Assembly (NCBI GenBank): GCA_019310525.1
Contig: JAFDEE010000008.1
Span: 1 to 49,440 of the forward strand
Direction of reading: 5' to 3'
Length of the DNA stretch: 49,440 nt
Source: Deltaproteobacteria bacterium
Lineage (GTDB): Bacteria > Desulfobacterota > DSM-4660 > Desulfatiglandales > HGW-15
Part shown: in pieces, positions 16,146 through 25,369 of the stretch
How the letters are laid out: the number at the start of each line of letters is the position of its first letter
Position numbering within the stretch: position 1 is the stretch's first letter
Notes under the pieces: model-generated
What the model saw: only the letters and a program-made list of their open reading frames with translations
What the model was told of the DNA's origin: nothing
Database searches by the model: none
Made by a program: the position numbers and the translations under genes

Positions 16146-17405
16146 TCATAGATTTTCCGCCATCATCTTCAGGTCGAACCCCTCCTTTCGGACCCGGATA
16201 TCGTAATAATAGAGGATCAGAGCGGTGGCGGTAAAAACAGTAGCCAGGCAGTTGGAGACCACCTGGAGAAAGCCATGAAACGCGGCGGCCGCAAGGTGAC
16301 CCGGGAGAAGAAAGTTGACCACGGCCCCGGGCACCTGAACCACAAGATGGATGCCAACGGCAATTACCCCGCCAAGAAGGAGAATAAATGAGGCCTTCAT
16401 TTTAGGTCCTTTCCAGAATCCGGTCTCCGTCCTGGCCTTCATGAGTTCCTTGCTTCTCCTCAGGGCCTGCATCCATCCCAGGTTCTCTATGACCACCACC
16501 TTGTCCACCATCAGGAAGTTGAACATAAAATGTATGGCGGCCCATACGGCCAAAACAACGGCCCCGATACCGAGGAGTACCAAGACTCCCCTGTTGATCC
16601 CGAAACCATGAAGAACGGGGACAAGAACGGCAGCCAGGATCCCCAAAACGGCCGGCACCAGCCCGATGAACACACCCATGAGAAACAGGGACCCGATAAG
16701 TCGTCCCAGGCGGGGACGGATGGCCCCATATGCGGATTTCACCGAGGTGGAGTGTCCAAGGTAGGTTTCTGATACGGCATGAATAAGGGCGCCCTGGGCC
16801 CAGAATTGAATGACAATAAAAATCAATGCCGTCAATCCTATAGAAATTCCCATGCCGATTCCAAGGCCGCCCCCTCCCGCCTGCAAGGCCTCCCCCCCTG
16901 AGAATACGGTAAATGCCGTGTTCAGGGCGAAAACCAAGAACTGGGGGATGAAAAGAATTAAAAAGAGGAGCATAAAATGCTCCCTGAGCATGCGGAAGGA
17001 TCGGTCCAGAATCTCGCCGATTCCCAGGGGCCGAAGTTGAATCCCAGGATGGACCCGGGGCCTGGCCCTTCTTTCTATCCCGCCGGGAGGTCCCGTGGGA
17101 GCCGGTGGGGGATGGGCATCCGAAGTGGGTTTTGCGATAGGTTCCTCTGTATCGGTATGTGGTGTCAAGCTGACAACCGCCCCTTTTGATTCCAGGAATC
17201 GCCGGATCTTCTCGGCTTGATCCTCAAGGGCACGGCGCGTCAGGACCAGGGGGATATGCTCCAGGGCCCTCTCGATCTCCCCGGAAGACCTGCCTGGATA
17301 GAGGCGCTGAAGCGCAGCAACCAGTTCTTCTCTGGATATACCCGGCCGGATTCCTTCAAGTCGAACTATGTATGTCATTTCTTTTCCACCCTGTTCTCCT
17401 GACAT
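16146..17405 (-). CDS. Multi-pass membrane protein with N-terminal L7/L12-like segment
   Basis: About 419 residues. The first 90 residues are soluble, with REELVAALQRLYPGRSSGEI and a following helix RALEDQAEKIRRFLESKGAV that recall the ribosomal L7/L12 C-terminal fold used in some fused membrane proteins. A Pro-rich linker follows, then LGIGEILDRSFRMLREHFML, the entry to a membrane domain with at least six hydrophobic helices resembling glycerophosphodiester-phosphodiesterase-type membrane domains. No catalytic residues are visible, so it is probably structural or a channel/assembly factor. The start at ATG 17405 has GGGAGG upstream; ATG 17381 is an alternative with GGTGGAAA. It lies downstream of the RDD gene on the same strand. 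Confidence 0.7.
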   Translation of the reverse strand: MSGEQGGKEMTYIVRLEGIRPGISREELVAALQRLYPGRSSGEIERALEHIPLVLTRRALEDQAEKIRRFLESKGAVVSLTPHTDTEEPIAKPTSDAHPPPAPTGPPGGIERRARPRVHPGIQLRPLGIGEILDRSFRMLREHFMLLFLILFIPQFLVFALNTAFTVFSGGEALQAGGGGLGIGMGISIGLTALIFIVIQFWAQGALIHAVSETYLGHSTSVKSAYGAIRPRLGRLIGSLFLMGVFIGLVPAVLGILAAVLVPVLHGFGINRGVLVLLGIGAVVLAVWAAIHFMFNFLMVDKVVVIENLGWMQALRRSKELMKARTETGFWKGPKMKASFILLLGGVIAVGIHLVVQVPGAVVNFLLPGHLAAAAFHGFLQVVSNCLATVFTATALILYYYDIRVRKEGFDLKMMAENL

Positions 17406-17511
17406 ATCGGCCTCCCATTTTCTCGTAATATTTCCCTTCGCTCCGGGCAAGATGAAGGGGTCCCTGGTGGTGCCGAACCATCCATACCTCTCCCCTTCTG
17501 CTCAGCCGGAT

Positions 17512-18306
17512 TCAAACAGCCTTTTTTCTCGCCTCATAGAGAGCAACGACCCGTTCCAGAAAGGGCTCGTAATCGGCCTCCCCGCCGTCCCTGATCCCCC
17601 AATGTTCCATGAGGCGCCGTACCAGAGTTTTTGCCAGATCAGCGCGGTGGTTGGGGTCCATTTCTTCCCTCCTCTCCAGGAACGAACGAAGGAGTTGGTA
17701 CTGCCGGGCTTCCAGGTGAAGCACCTGGATCTCCATCCCGGGAAAAAGGCTTTCCTTAGAGGTCTCCTCAAGGACACTTCCCATGGGGATCTTTCCCCGC
17801 TCTTCCCGGACCACCAGAGTTCCCGCCGCATAATCTCCTATCCGCTGGTTGTTCCTGCTGAGGAAAATCACGAGCAGTCCAAGGGGATAAACACCTCCTA
17901 AGATGTCCAGGGCCCGTAAGAGGTTTCGCACCGCTGACTCGACCCACCCGATGGGCTGGCCGTTGCGGCGGATCACCCGGAGATTAAACCGTTTCTTTCC
18001 CGGGGTCTGTCCGTTCCAGAAGGCCTCAAAGAAGAGAAAATACCCCAGGTCCACCAACCCGTATGCCAAAATCCCGAGTGCCACGGCCCAAGAGCCTGAA
18101 ATCCCGGCCAGCACTCCGGAAGGATCCAGGGAAGGCAAAACGGCGGAAAACAGGCTGACCAGCACGAAAATGAAAAGCACAAAAAATGCACGGATGAGGA
18201 AGTCCAGAAAGAAGGCGGCTCCCCGGGAGCCCAGGCCTGCCGGGACGTATTGAAATCCGACCTGTTCAGGGGTGTGTACCGTAAAATCTCCCTTCGTGGT
18301 TTCCAT
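17512..18306 (-). CDS. RDD family membrane protein
   Basis: A 264-residue protein. The RDD domain (about 20-165) has three hydrophobic helices and the family segments GSRGAAFFLDFLIR (Arg-x-x-x-x-x-D) and GQTPGKKRFNLRVIRRNGQP before a last helix. The C-terminal 100 residues are soluble and charged. RDD proteins are often found with SpoIIM and MoxR/DUF58 genes, as here, and some act in ion transport; the role in this cluster is not known. The start ATG 18306 has AGGTGAG upstream; a frame three codons longer lacks support. It diverges from the SpoIIM gene with only 65 bases between. Confidence 0.85.
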   Translation of the reverse strand: METTKGDFTVHTPEQVGFQYVPAGLGSRGAAFFLDFLIRAFFVLFIFVLVSLFSAVLPSLDPSGVLAGISGSWAVALGILAYGLVDLGYFLFFEAFWNGQTPGKKRFNLRVIRRNGQPIGWVESAVRNLLRALDILGGVYPLGLLVIFLSRNNQRIGDYAAGTLVVREERGKIPMGSVLEETSKESLFPGMEIQVLHLEARQYQLLRSFLERREEMDPNHRADLAKTLVRRLMEHWGIRDGGEADYEPFLERVVALYEARKKAV

Positions 18307-18371
18307 AGGGCTCACCTTCTGGTATGCTGGAGAAGATCCAAACTCCTTTCCTCGATCCGGGGAGGCACATC

Positions 18372-19358
18372 ATGGTCCAGTCCATCCAGCACTTCATACA
18401 GTCCCGGAGACCCAGATGGGAGAGGCTGGAAAGGCTTGTCCGCTGTTTCGAGAAAGGGGAATTCTCCCGTCGCGAGGCCGGGGAGATCCTGGGATTGGGA
18501 GGCCTTTACCGGGACGCGGCCGCGGACCTTGCCCGCCTGCAGGCGTCGAGGGAAGAAGGCATGCCCCCGGACGAACTCGAAACCTTCTTGAATCAATTGG
18601 TGGCCAGGGCCTATGGCCAGATTTACCGCTCTTCCCCTCCCCGCTGGGAGAAGCTCCGCGAATACCTGGTCCGTGGGCTCCCGGAAGTCTTCCGGGAGAC
18701 GGCCTCCTGGACCCTGTTCGCCATGGGTATTTTTCTGCTGGGTTTTTTTCATGCCTTTTTCGCCGCCCTTTCCGACCCCTCCTTCGTTCCCCTCATCGTC
18801 CCCGCAAACCTGATCCGCCAGGTCGAAGGGGGAAACGTATGGTTCGACCACATCCTGGCCGTGAAACCCGCAGCCTCGAGCATGATCATGACAAACAACA
18901 TCTCCGTAAGTTTCCTCGCCTTCGCCCTCGGTATGACCATGGGCCTCGGGACCCTTTACCTTATGGCCTTCAACGGCCTCCTCGTCGGAGCCCTTGCCGG
19001 CCTGTGTCACTTGAACGGCCTGGATCTGCCTTTCTGGTCCTTTGTCCTTCCCCACGGGGTGATCGAGCTTACCGCGGTATTCATGGCCGGCGGGGCGGGT
19101 TTTTACATGGGAACGGCCCTTTTCGTTCCCGGAGATCTTCCCCGGAAGGAGGCTCTCGTTTCCAGGGCCCGCAAGGCGGTGAGACTGGTTCTGGGTTGTG
19201 TGCCTCTCCTCGTGGTTGCGGGAATCATCGAGGGTTTCTTCTCTCCTGCCCATGTGCCGGCTTCGCTGAAATTCGCCCTGGCGGCCTTCCTGCTCCTCCT
19301 TCTCCTCTGCTACCTCCTCATTACCCCGGGGGGCAAGGCCTCCGGGCCTGGGAATTAG
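18372..19358 (+). CDS. SpoIIM (DUF95) family membrane protein
   Basis: A 328-residue protein. The first 105 or so residues are soluble and Arg/Glu-rich (RPRWERLERLVRCFEKGEFS). The rest is the SpoIIM membrane domain with about six hydrophobic helices, including the typical NNISVSFLAFALGMTMGLGT and LPHGVIELTAVFMAGGAG segments. In sporulating bacteria SpoIIM is a septal morphology factor; in non-sporulators this family sits in MoxR/DUF58/RDD clusters with unknown function. Start ATG 18372 has GGGGAGG 6 bases upstream. Its stop overlaps by 3 bases the stop of the converging DUF58 gene. Confidence 0.88.
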   Translation: MVQSIQHFIQSRRPRWERLERLVRCFEKGEFSRREAGEILGLGGLYRDAAADLARLQASREEGMPPDELETFLNQLVARAYGQIYRSSPPRWEKLREYLVRGLPEVFRETASWTLFAMGIFLLGFFHAFFAALSDPSFVPLIVPANLIRQVEGGNVWFDHILAVKPAASSMIMTNNISVSFLAFALGMTMGLGTLYLMAFNGLLVGALAGLCHLNGLDLPFWSFVLPHGVIELTAVFMAGGAGFYMGTALFVPGDLPRKEALVSRARKAVRLVLGCVPLLVVAGIIEGFFSPAHVPASLKFALAAFLLLLLLCYLLITPGGKASGPGN

Positions 19359-20740
19359 ATCAGCCCCCTTCTCTTGACCTCCAGATACCGCTCCATTGTT
19401 TCCGTGCTCAGGCGTTCCGGCGGCAGGTCCAGGACCAGCGCTCCCTTCTGGGCCAGAAGGCCCATGGCTTTACGCCGCTGCCGGAGTGACTCCCAGAGGA
19501 CTGCCTGCTCGTACACCTCCCGGGCATTACCGGGTTTGCGGCCGAGCACCTGGTCCCAGGCCGAATCCCGGATGGTCACGCAAAGGGGGAGGTGGCGCGG
19601 TCTCAGCAGGGACACGGCCTCCAGGAGGTTTTCCGAGGCGGTCTCGTCAAGGAGATCCGTAAAAACGACGACCAGGCTCCGGCGGCGGACCCTGGATCTC
19701 ATCCAGAGAAAGGCCTCCTCATAGCGGGGCTCCACCATGGAGGCCCGGATGGAGAGTGTGGCCTCTAGGATGGAACGGACCTGGGGGGGTTTCCCGCCGG
19801 GGGGAACGAAGGAAACCACCCGATCGGAGAAGGCCAACATTCCTGCCCGGTCTCCGCCCGAGACCGCTGCGTGGGCCAAATGGACCACGGCCTCCAAGGC
19901 ATGGTCCAGCTTCGTCTTTCCGCCTGAAACCGCTCCCATGAGGCGTCCGGTATCCACCAGGGCCATGACGATCTGGTTCGCCTCGGGTTCATATTCCTGG
20001 ACGATGGGCCGGTCGAGCCGGGCCGTGGCCTTCCAATGGATCCGCTTGAGATCGTCCCCTTCCCGGTATTCCCGAAGGGCCTCGAACTCCCTCCCCTCGC
20101 CCCTCCACCTGGCCCTCCGAAGTCCCTGATTCATTCGCCGGAAGGCTGAAAAATCCGTGTAACGGAGGGGCTGGAACCGGGGATACACCTTGATGATTTC
20201 ATCGGCCTTTCTACTCGAAATCCTTAATATCCAGCCAAGGGGCCCCCGCTCCCGGAGATGCAGGTCACCGAAACGAAACATCCCCCTTTCCTCGGGCCGG
20301 ACGAAGTAGTGAAGGACCAGGGTGGAACCGGCAGGCACTACCCCTTCGAGTATCGGCGCCCCCTCCCACTCGAGAGGCGGCTCATCCCTTACCAGGACCC
20401 TCACCTCCCGGCTCCCGGGATTTTCCACGACGATCTCCACCTTCTGCTTGATGCCCTGGAGGAAGTGGGCGGGAAAGCGGCGCCTGCAGGTTATGCTCTC
20501 CTTGCGGGTAAAAGACAGGTAATCCCAAAAACAGAGGAGTAGAAGGGCTACGTCCAGCAGGAGCATACCGCTCCAGCCCCAAAGCATGGCGGCGGGGATC
20601 CCTAAGGCCGCCACCCATAGGGCCCGTTGGGTGGGCAGGGGGATGCGGTCCAGGATATGTCTTGCCGTCTTCTTCAAGGTCACGAATCTATCCTCTAAAA
20701 AACCTCCCTTCCCCGGGGCCCAGAGCTCCGGGGCCGTCAC
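19355..20740 (-). CDS. DUF58 domain protein
   Basis: A 461-residue protein with two close N-terminal membrane helices (about residues 38-70), a beta-rich part, and the DUF58 core with the family block GEGREFEALREYREGDDLKR-IHWKATAR. A vWA-like half follows (QIVMALVDTGRLMG, SLVVVFTDLLDETA). These proteins work with MoxR ATPases, probably as metal-dependent adaptors at the membrane. The start is uncertain: GTG 20740 lies 4 bases after the moxR stop without a good ribosome site, while GTG 20683 (residue 20) has AGAGGATAG upstream. The 3' end meets the SpoIIM gene. Confidence 0.9.
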   Translation of the reverse strand: MTAPELWAPGKGGFLEDRFVTLKKTARHILDRIPLPTQRALWVAALGIPAAMLWGWSGMLLLDVALLLLCFWDYLSFTRKESITCRRRFPAHFLQGIKQKVEIVVENPGSREVRVLVRDEPPLEWEGAPILEGVVPAGSTLVLHYFVRPEERGMFRFGDLHLRERGPLGWILRISSRKADEIIKVYPRFQPLRYTDFSAFRRMNQGLRRARWRGEGREFEALREYREGDDLKRIHWKATARLDRPIVQEYEPEANQIVMALVDTGRLMGAVSGGKTKLDHALEAVVHLAHAAVSGGDRAGMLAFSDRVVSFVPPGGKPPQVRSILEATLSIRASMVEPRYEEAFLWMRSRVRRRSLVVVFTDLLDETASENLLEAVSLLRPRHLPLCVTIRDSAWDQVLGRKPGNAREVYEQAVLWESLRQRRKAMGLLAQKGALVLDLPPERLSTETMERYLEVKRRGLI

Positions 20741-20744
20741 TTAC

Positions 20745-21698
20745 CTACCGCGGCACCGGGATCCCCTCCAGGATCTGGCCGATCACCCGGTCCGCGTCCA
20801 GTCCATCCAGCTCGGCATCAGGCCTCAGGATCACCCTGTGTCTCAGGACGGGACGGGCCATACTCTTAACATCGTCCGGCGTGATGAAATCCCGCCCTTC
20901 CAGAGCGGCTAAGCACTGGCTGGTCTTGAGAAGGGCGATGCCTCCCCTCGGGCTGGCCCCCAGGTAAAGATACGGGGATCGCCGCGTTTGTCCCACAATC
21001 TCTTGAACATATTTCACAATCCCCTCCTCTGCGTGGACCTTCTCGACCTGTCCTCGAAGAAGGGAAGTCCAGGCCCCTTCCTTAAGTCGTTTCAGGCCCA
21101 GGGCCTCGAGATCGTGGGCGGATTCCGCCTTTCCATACCGGCCCAGGATTTTCACCTCGTCCTCCCTGTCCGGGTAGTCCATGCGGATCTTCATCAGGAA
21201 CCGGTCCAACTGGGCCTCCGGGAGGGGGTAGGTCCCCTCTTGTTCGATGGGGTTCTGGGTGGCCAACACCATGAATCCCCCCGGAAGTGGCAAGGTCCTT
21301 CCGTCAATGCTCACCTGCCGCTCCTCCATGGCCTCCAGCAATGCCGACTGGGTTTTGGGCGGGGTACGGTTCACCTCGTCGGCCAGAAGAATCTCGGTGA
21401 AGATCGGACCCTTTCGGAGGCGAAAGGTGCGGCTCCTCATGTCATATACATGGGTCCCCAGGATATCGGCCGGCATCATGTCCGGGGTGAACTGCACCCG
21501 GGTAAACCGGGCCCGCAGTACATGGGCCAGGGTCTTGGCCAGGAGAGTCTTTCCAAGGCCGGGGACACCCTCCATCAACACATGCCCCCGGGCCAGGAGG
21601 CCCACAACGAGATGGGTCACGGCCTCCCGCTGCCCGATGACCACCTTGGATATCTCTTCCGTGATCTGATCCACCACTCTTTTCAATGTCTTCTCCAT
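20745..21698 (-). CDS. MoxR family AAA+ ATPase
   Basis: A 317-residue ATPase. Walker A is EGVPGLGKTLLAKT, Walker B LLADEVNRTPPKTQSALLEA, and sensor 1 VLATQNPIEQEGTYPLPEAQ-LDRF; the C-terminal lid has PRGGIALLK. MoxR proteins are cytoplasmic chaperone-like ATPases that act with DUF58/vWA partners on envelope or enzyme complexes. ATG 21698 is fixed by GGGAGAGGAAGG upstream; the longer frame to 21767 lacks a site. It lies between the DUF4350 and DUF58 genes in a four-gene unit on the minus strand. Confidence 0.93.
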   Translation of the reverse strand: MEKTLKRVVDQITEEISKVVIGQREAVTHLVVGLLARGHVLMEGVPGLGKTLLAKTLAHVLRARFTRVQFTPDMMPADILGTHVYDMRSRTFRLRKGPIFTEILLADEVNRTPPKTQSALLEAMEERQVSIDGRTLPLPGGFMVLATQNPIEQEGTYPLPEAQLDRFLMKIRMDYPDREDEVKILGRYGKAESAHDLEALGLKRLKEGAWTSLLRGQVEKVHAEEGIVKYVQEIVGQTRRSPYLYLGASPRGGIALLKTSQCLAALEGRDFITPDDVKSMARPVLRHRVILRPDAELDGLDADRVIGQILEGIPVPR

Positions 21699-21763
21699 CG
21701 TCCTTCCTCTCCCTTTTTCCGGGGGGCCAGGGTATCCCAGGTAAGCACCCGCCCGGGCGAATC

Positions 21764-22906
21764 TCACCCCCGAATCTTTCCTGACGCTCCCCGCCGCCTT
21801 GCCTCCATGAGGGCATCGTGAAGTTCTCCGGCCCTCCGCGTCAACTCCCTGTCCGATATGCCCTTCAATCCGCCTCCCTCCCTCGCCTTCCTGATCCGTT
21901 TCAAGAGGACCTCGTCTTGGTTGAGCAGAAGACGCTCGGCCTCTTCCTCCGCCCGGCGCGCAAGGAGTTCAAGGGCGAGGGCTCCTGCTCCAGCCTTTTG
22001 CAGGAGCCGGGCCACGGCCTTGACGTATTCCATGGAGGAGCGCGCTTCTTCCTTTATCTCCGAACGGGCCGGTCCGAATCGCCTACCGGTGGCCGCCCAG
22101 AGAACCAGAAGGAAGATCACGGCCTGGAGCAAGGGGACTGCGGCACTGGATGTAAAGAGATGCTCCCATACCGAAGCGGCCCTCCCGTAGCCGTGGTAAT
22201 ACTCATCCATACAAAGGGCGCCCTGACCAAGGTGGGCGAGTGCCAGGTTGAGGGCCAGGCGGGCATGGTCGGCCTTTCCGAGGAGGATGTTCGAAAAGAG
22301 GGTTGGATCCGCCAGGGCGATCACCTGTCCCTTTCCCTCCCTCACTGCGGCCAGGAGTCCTCCCCACCGGTCCCTGCAGTGAAGGACGGCCTCCGGGCGT
22401 TTGGTTACGAGGTCGAGGTGTCCGCCGCCCTGGATGGAAGAGACCTTCAGGGTATAGGGGCCGGGTTGAAAGGCGGGAAGCCCCTTGGTGACTCCACCTC
22501 CATTAGTCCCTGTCGGCGGAGCGAGTTCAAACCCGAAACAGCTCAAGAATCCCTTCGGTCTTCCCACGGCCAGGATCAGGGTGCCCCCTTTCCTGACCCA
22601 TCCCGTGAGGGCTTCTAGTTCCCTGCCTTCAGGAACTAGTTCCGGTTCCACTATCAGGAGCACCGAGACTTCACCGGCAAGACGATCCGGTGGCTGTTCC
22701 CACCGCTTGACCGGCAGGCCGAGCCCCTTGAGCCAAAGATAGAGAGCCTTGTATCCTCCCGGCCCCGGGAAGTAGCTGGTGGGCCTCTGCAGTCCCTGGG
22801 GACCCTCGACCGCGGTCTTGATCATCACCAGCCCGTAAACCGCCAAGAAGAGCCCTCCCCAAAGAAGCGCCGTCTTTACCCAGGGGATTTTCCGGGCATT
22901 TCTCAT
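21764..22906 (-). CDS. DUF4350 domain membrane protein
   Basis: A 380-residue protein. A membrane helix at about 9-29 precedes a Rossmann-like periplasmic DUF4350 domain (GPGGYKALYLWLKGLGLPVK, then VSVLLIVEPELVPEGRELEA and LADPTLFSNILLG). A second hydrophobic helix follows near residue 255 (VPLLQAVIFLLVLWAATGRR), and the C-terminus is a cytoplasmic charged tail. Its start overlaps the DUF4129 stop by 4 bases (ATGA), so translation is coupled. The family travels with MoxR/DUF58 genes; its role is not established. Confidence 0.85.
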   Translation of the reverse strand: MRNARKIPWVKTALLWGGLFLAVYGLVMIKTAVEGPQGLQRPTSYFPGPGGYKALYLWLKGLGLPVKRWEQPPDRLAGEVSVLLIVEPELVPEGRELEALTGWVRKGGTLILAVGRPKGFLSCFGFELAPPTGTNGGGVTKGLPAFQPGPYTLKVSSIQGGGHLDLVTKRPEAVLHCRDRWGGLLAAVREGKGQVIALADPTLFSNILLGKADHARLALNLALAHLGQGALCMDEYYHGYGRAASVWEHLFTSSAAVPLLQAVIFLLVLWAATGRRFGPARSEIKEEARSSMEYVKAVARLLQKAGAGALALELLARRAEEEAERLLLNQDEVLLKRIRKAREGGGLKGISDRELTRRAGELHDALMEARRRGASGKIRG

Positions 22907-23988
22907 CCTTCAAGCCTCATCTTTTGAAGAGCATTCTCACAGGCCCGAAAGGTCTCCTCGTCCGCTCTCCCGTGCCCGTACCAGACCCCCTCGTAGCGGG
23001 AAATCAGGTCTAGGAAGGCCTCCCGCATCGCCGGGGGGCCTTTCAACCGGGCGAGATGTTCTCTGTTGGTGGCAGATGGCTCGTGGGACCACCACCCCCG
23101 CTCGTGCCCTTCCATGAGGACGGAAACAAAGAAGGCACGGACCGCCTGCCGGTAGTCTCCCCGAAGGGCCGACTCCCCGGCCTCCCTTCTCCACTCGGGC
23201 CATTCTTTCTCGGAGGTGGATGGGGTCGGAGACCGGGAGGGTGCGTGGCTTCTCCGCCGAAAGCGTCCTCTGTAGTCCGAGCGACGGATAATCCAGACCA
23301 GGATCAGGAGACCAAGAATGATCACGATTCCATAGGCCGGATAAACAATCCACCCGGCCGAAAACCCCTTGAAAAGACCGCTCCCTGAAAACCAACGTAT
23401 GATACGACCAAGAAGTTCAGCGATGTATCGCCGCCATGCCGGTACAGGTTTTTCCCTTAAGCCCTCAAACTCCTTCCGATTAAAGACCGCTTTCAGTTCT
23501 TTGCGGCAATCCTCCCATCCCCGGTTCATCCGGGGCGCGACCCGAACGGCCATGGAAGTCTGCTCCCGGAGGGCCTCGAGGTAGGTCCTCAACCGAGCCC
23601 TCCCACCAGGTGGTGCAGCAGCCTCCCGAATCCATCGATTCAGATCTCCAAGATCCACCCGAAACGCCTCGCCCTCCTGGGGCCTGATCTCCAACCCCCT
23701 TGGGAAGAGGATCCGAAGGCGGGAAACCTCCTCGGATCGCAAGGGGCCCTGAGTGGCCTCGAGCAGTTCGATGGCCTCGTGGATCCTGCGGTCATAGTCT
23801 TCCTCTGAGACCGGCTTTGCGGCTCCTTGGGAGCAGAATACCAAGAAAAGGAGTAAAACCTGTAAAATTAAAAGGGCGGGGACCTTTCGGCGCACTTCGT
23901 TGGACAAGAACCGTCTCCGCCCCCGGCGAAGCGGAGGGAAAGGGAACAGGGGCGGGCCAGGGCCGTTTGTTTCACACTGCCTTTTCAT
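22903..23988 (-). CDS. DUF4129 domain membrane protein
   Basis: A 361-residue protein with an N-terminal hydrophobic segment (about 35-54, LLILQVLLLFLVFCS) that serves as a signal or anchor. An alpha-helical periplasmic region follows, then a central membrane helix (about 212-236). The C-terminal DUF4129 domain is helical (GDYRQAVRAFFVSVLMEGHE, SATNREHLARLKG, YEGVWYGHGRADEETFRACE). It is probably the first gene of the DUF4129-DUF4350-MoxR-DUF58 unit. A shorter start is possible because the first 30 residues are Pro/Arg-rich and unlike a signal peptide. Confidence 0.85.
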   Translation of the reverse strand: MKRQCETNGPGPPLFPFPPLRRGRRRFLSNEVRRKVPALLILQVLLLFLVFCSQGAAKPVSEEDYDRRIHEAIELLEATQGPLRSEEVSRLRILFPRGLEIRPQEGEAFRVDLGDLNRWIREAAAPPGGRARLRTYLEALREQTSMAVRVAPRMNRGWEDCRKELKAVFNRKEFEGLREKPVPAWRRYIAELLGRIIRWFSGSGLFKGFSAGWIVYPAYGIVIILGLLILVWIIRRSDYRGRFRRRSHAPSRSPTPSTSEKEWPEWRREAGESALRGDYRQAVRAFFVSVLMEGHERGWWSHEPSATNREHLARLKGPPAMREAFLDLISRYEGVWYGHGRADEETFRACENALQKMRLEG

Positions 23989-24087
23989 CGCCCTCCTGGA
24001 TCATTGGATTTACCGGGGGAGCAGAAGTCCATCCGCCATGCCCCTGGTGGCCGTTTCAGGTACGGGTATTTCCCGTCCTCTTTTCAC

Positions 24088-25017
24088 TCATCCGCTCCCG
24101 CGGATCCTTGCAGGCGCCATTTCATCCTGCTCCCTTTGAAGTTGGAGCAGTATCACGGCGGCAACCACCAGAACCCCTCCCAGGATCTGCAAGGGCTCCA
24201 TCCGTTCGCCCAGGATGAAGAAGGCCATCAGTCCTGCCGAGATGGGTTCCAGGGTGGCAGTGATGCTTGCGCGGGTGGAGCGGATATAATTGATCCCGAC
24301 GAAATAGAAACCGAAGGGGACAATGGTTCCAATCAAAGAAATGTAGAAGATCCAGCCCCATTGCTGCAGGCTGTACTTCCCGCTGAGGTAATGGGAAGGT
24401 GAGAAGAAGATGTTCCAGCTCAGGGCCGCAAATGCGATGGCATAAAAGAGGACCGTCCAGGGACCGTACCGGTGCATTCCCCGCTCACCCAGAAGGGTAT
24501 ACCCGGCGAAGCAGACCGCCGCGGCAAGCCCCCCGATAATCCCCAGCCGGTTCATCTGCAGGAAGGCCAGGTTGTAGCCCCCCACCACCAGATAACAACC
24601 GCCGAAGGCCAGGATTAGGGCCGAGATTTTTGTAAAGGTCAGGCGCTCTTTCCAGAAGCAGATGGAAAAGAGGCCGATGAGGGCCGGAGCCATGTATTGC
24701 AGCAGGATAGCTGCAGCCACCTGAATCTTGCTGATGGCAAAAAAGTATGTGATCTGTACCAGGGCCATGGCACATCCGCCAAGCAGGGCGAAATACCCGA
24801 GGTCCATAAAGCGGATCTTCATGACCCCCGGACAGAACAGGGCGAAGGCCGCGGCCATGAGAACGGTTGAAAGGGTGACCCGGATCTGCACCAGTTCAAA
24901 GGGCGTCATGCCGCCCTCGAAAAGTCCCTTACCCGCCGTACCCGAGGATGCCCACATCACCGCCGCCAGTACCACGCAACCGTACCCTTTCAATGTCTCC
25001 ATTCGCACTTCCGTCAT
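24088..25017 (-). CDS. EamA/DMT-family transporter
   Basis: A 309-residue membrane protein with ten predicted helices in two EamA repeats. The first repeat starts GCVVLAAVMWASSGTAGKGL and the second IIGGLAAAVCFAGYTLLGER; the end of repeat 2 has ASITATLEPISAGLMAFFIL-GE, the usual EamA C-terminal signature. Such proteins export or exchange small metabolites such as amino acids; the substrate cannot be read from sequence. ATG 25017 has AAAAGGAGATGCT upstream; the longer frame to 25101 lacks a ribosome site. It stands alone. Confidence 0.9.
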   Translation of the reverse strand: MTEVRMETLKGYGCVVLAAVMWASSGTAGKGLFEGGMTPFELVQIRVTLSTVLMAAAFALFCPGVMKIRFMDLGYFALLGGCAMALVQITYFFAISKIQVAAAILLQYMAPALIGLFSICFWKERLTFTKISALILAFGGCYLVVGGYNLAFLQMNRLGIIGGLAAAVCFAGYTLLGERGMHRYGPWTVLFYAIAFAALSWNIFFSPSHYLSGKYSLQQWGWIFYISLIGTIVPFGFYFVGINYIRSTRASITATLEPISAGLMAFFILGERMEPLQILGGVLVVAAVILLQLQREQDEMAPARIRGSG

Positions 25018-25213
25018 AGCATCTCCTTTTCGGGCGGCAGCACCCCCCGCACCTCCTTCCCTGCTACGAATCTGTACTTCCCAAGGTTGGGTTTGTATCA
25101 TTGTAGGACTGGCGGGTCAATAAGATCCCGAAAGACATCTTCTCTTTGGGAAGAATCTTTCAAGGCTTCAACGCCTGGCTCCCCCATTCTCCTCACCTTC
25201 AATGAAATTTTAC

Positions 25214-25241
25214 TTGACCTATATATCTAAATTGATATATG
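25214..25241 (+). promoter_or_regulatory. tupA promoter overlapped by a palindromic ModE/TunR-like operator
   Basis: The perfect palindrome ATATATC-TAAATT-GATATAT (25221-25240) has 7-bp arms and a 6-bp spacer, the layout of ModE-type molybdate/tungstate boxes (TATAT half sites, 6-base spacer). It lies between a -35-like TTGACC (25214-25219) and a -10-like TATATG (25236-25241) with a 16-base gap. Binding would block the promoter. The regulator is not in the window. The operator reading is inferred from symmetry and from the gene it faces. The rest of the gap 25018-25213 shows nothing recognisable. Confidence 0.55.
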
Positions 25242-25248
25242 CAATAAA

Positions 25249-25264
25249 ATGTCATTTTTGACAT
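25249..25264. promoter_or_regulatory. Second small palindrome downstream of the tupA promoter
   Basis: ATGTCA (25249-25254) and TGACAT (25259-25264) are perfect 6-bp arms around TTTT. It lies just past the putative transcription start, so it could be a second operator or an early RNA hairpin. No known site is matched. Confidence 0.35.
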
Positions 25265-25369
25265 ATGAAATGCCGATGGAGGAGCCGCTTCCGGGAAGAT
25301 CCCTTTACCCTTCTTTGGGCAAGCGTTCACGCATAATTTGGGTTAAGGAAAGATGATTTTCACTTGATC

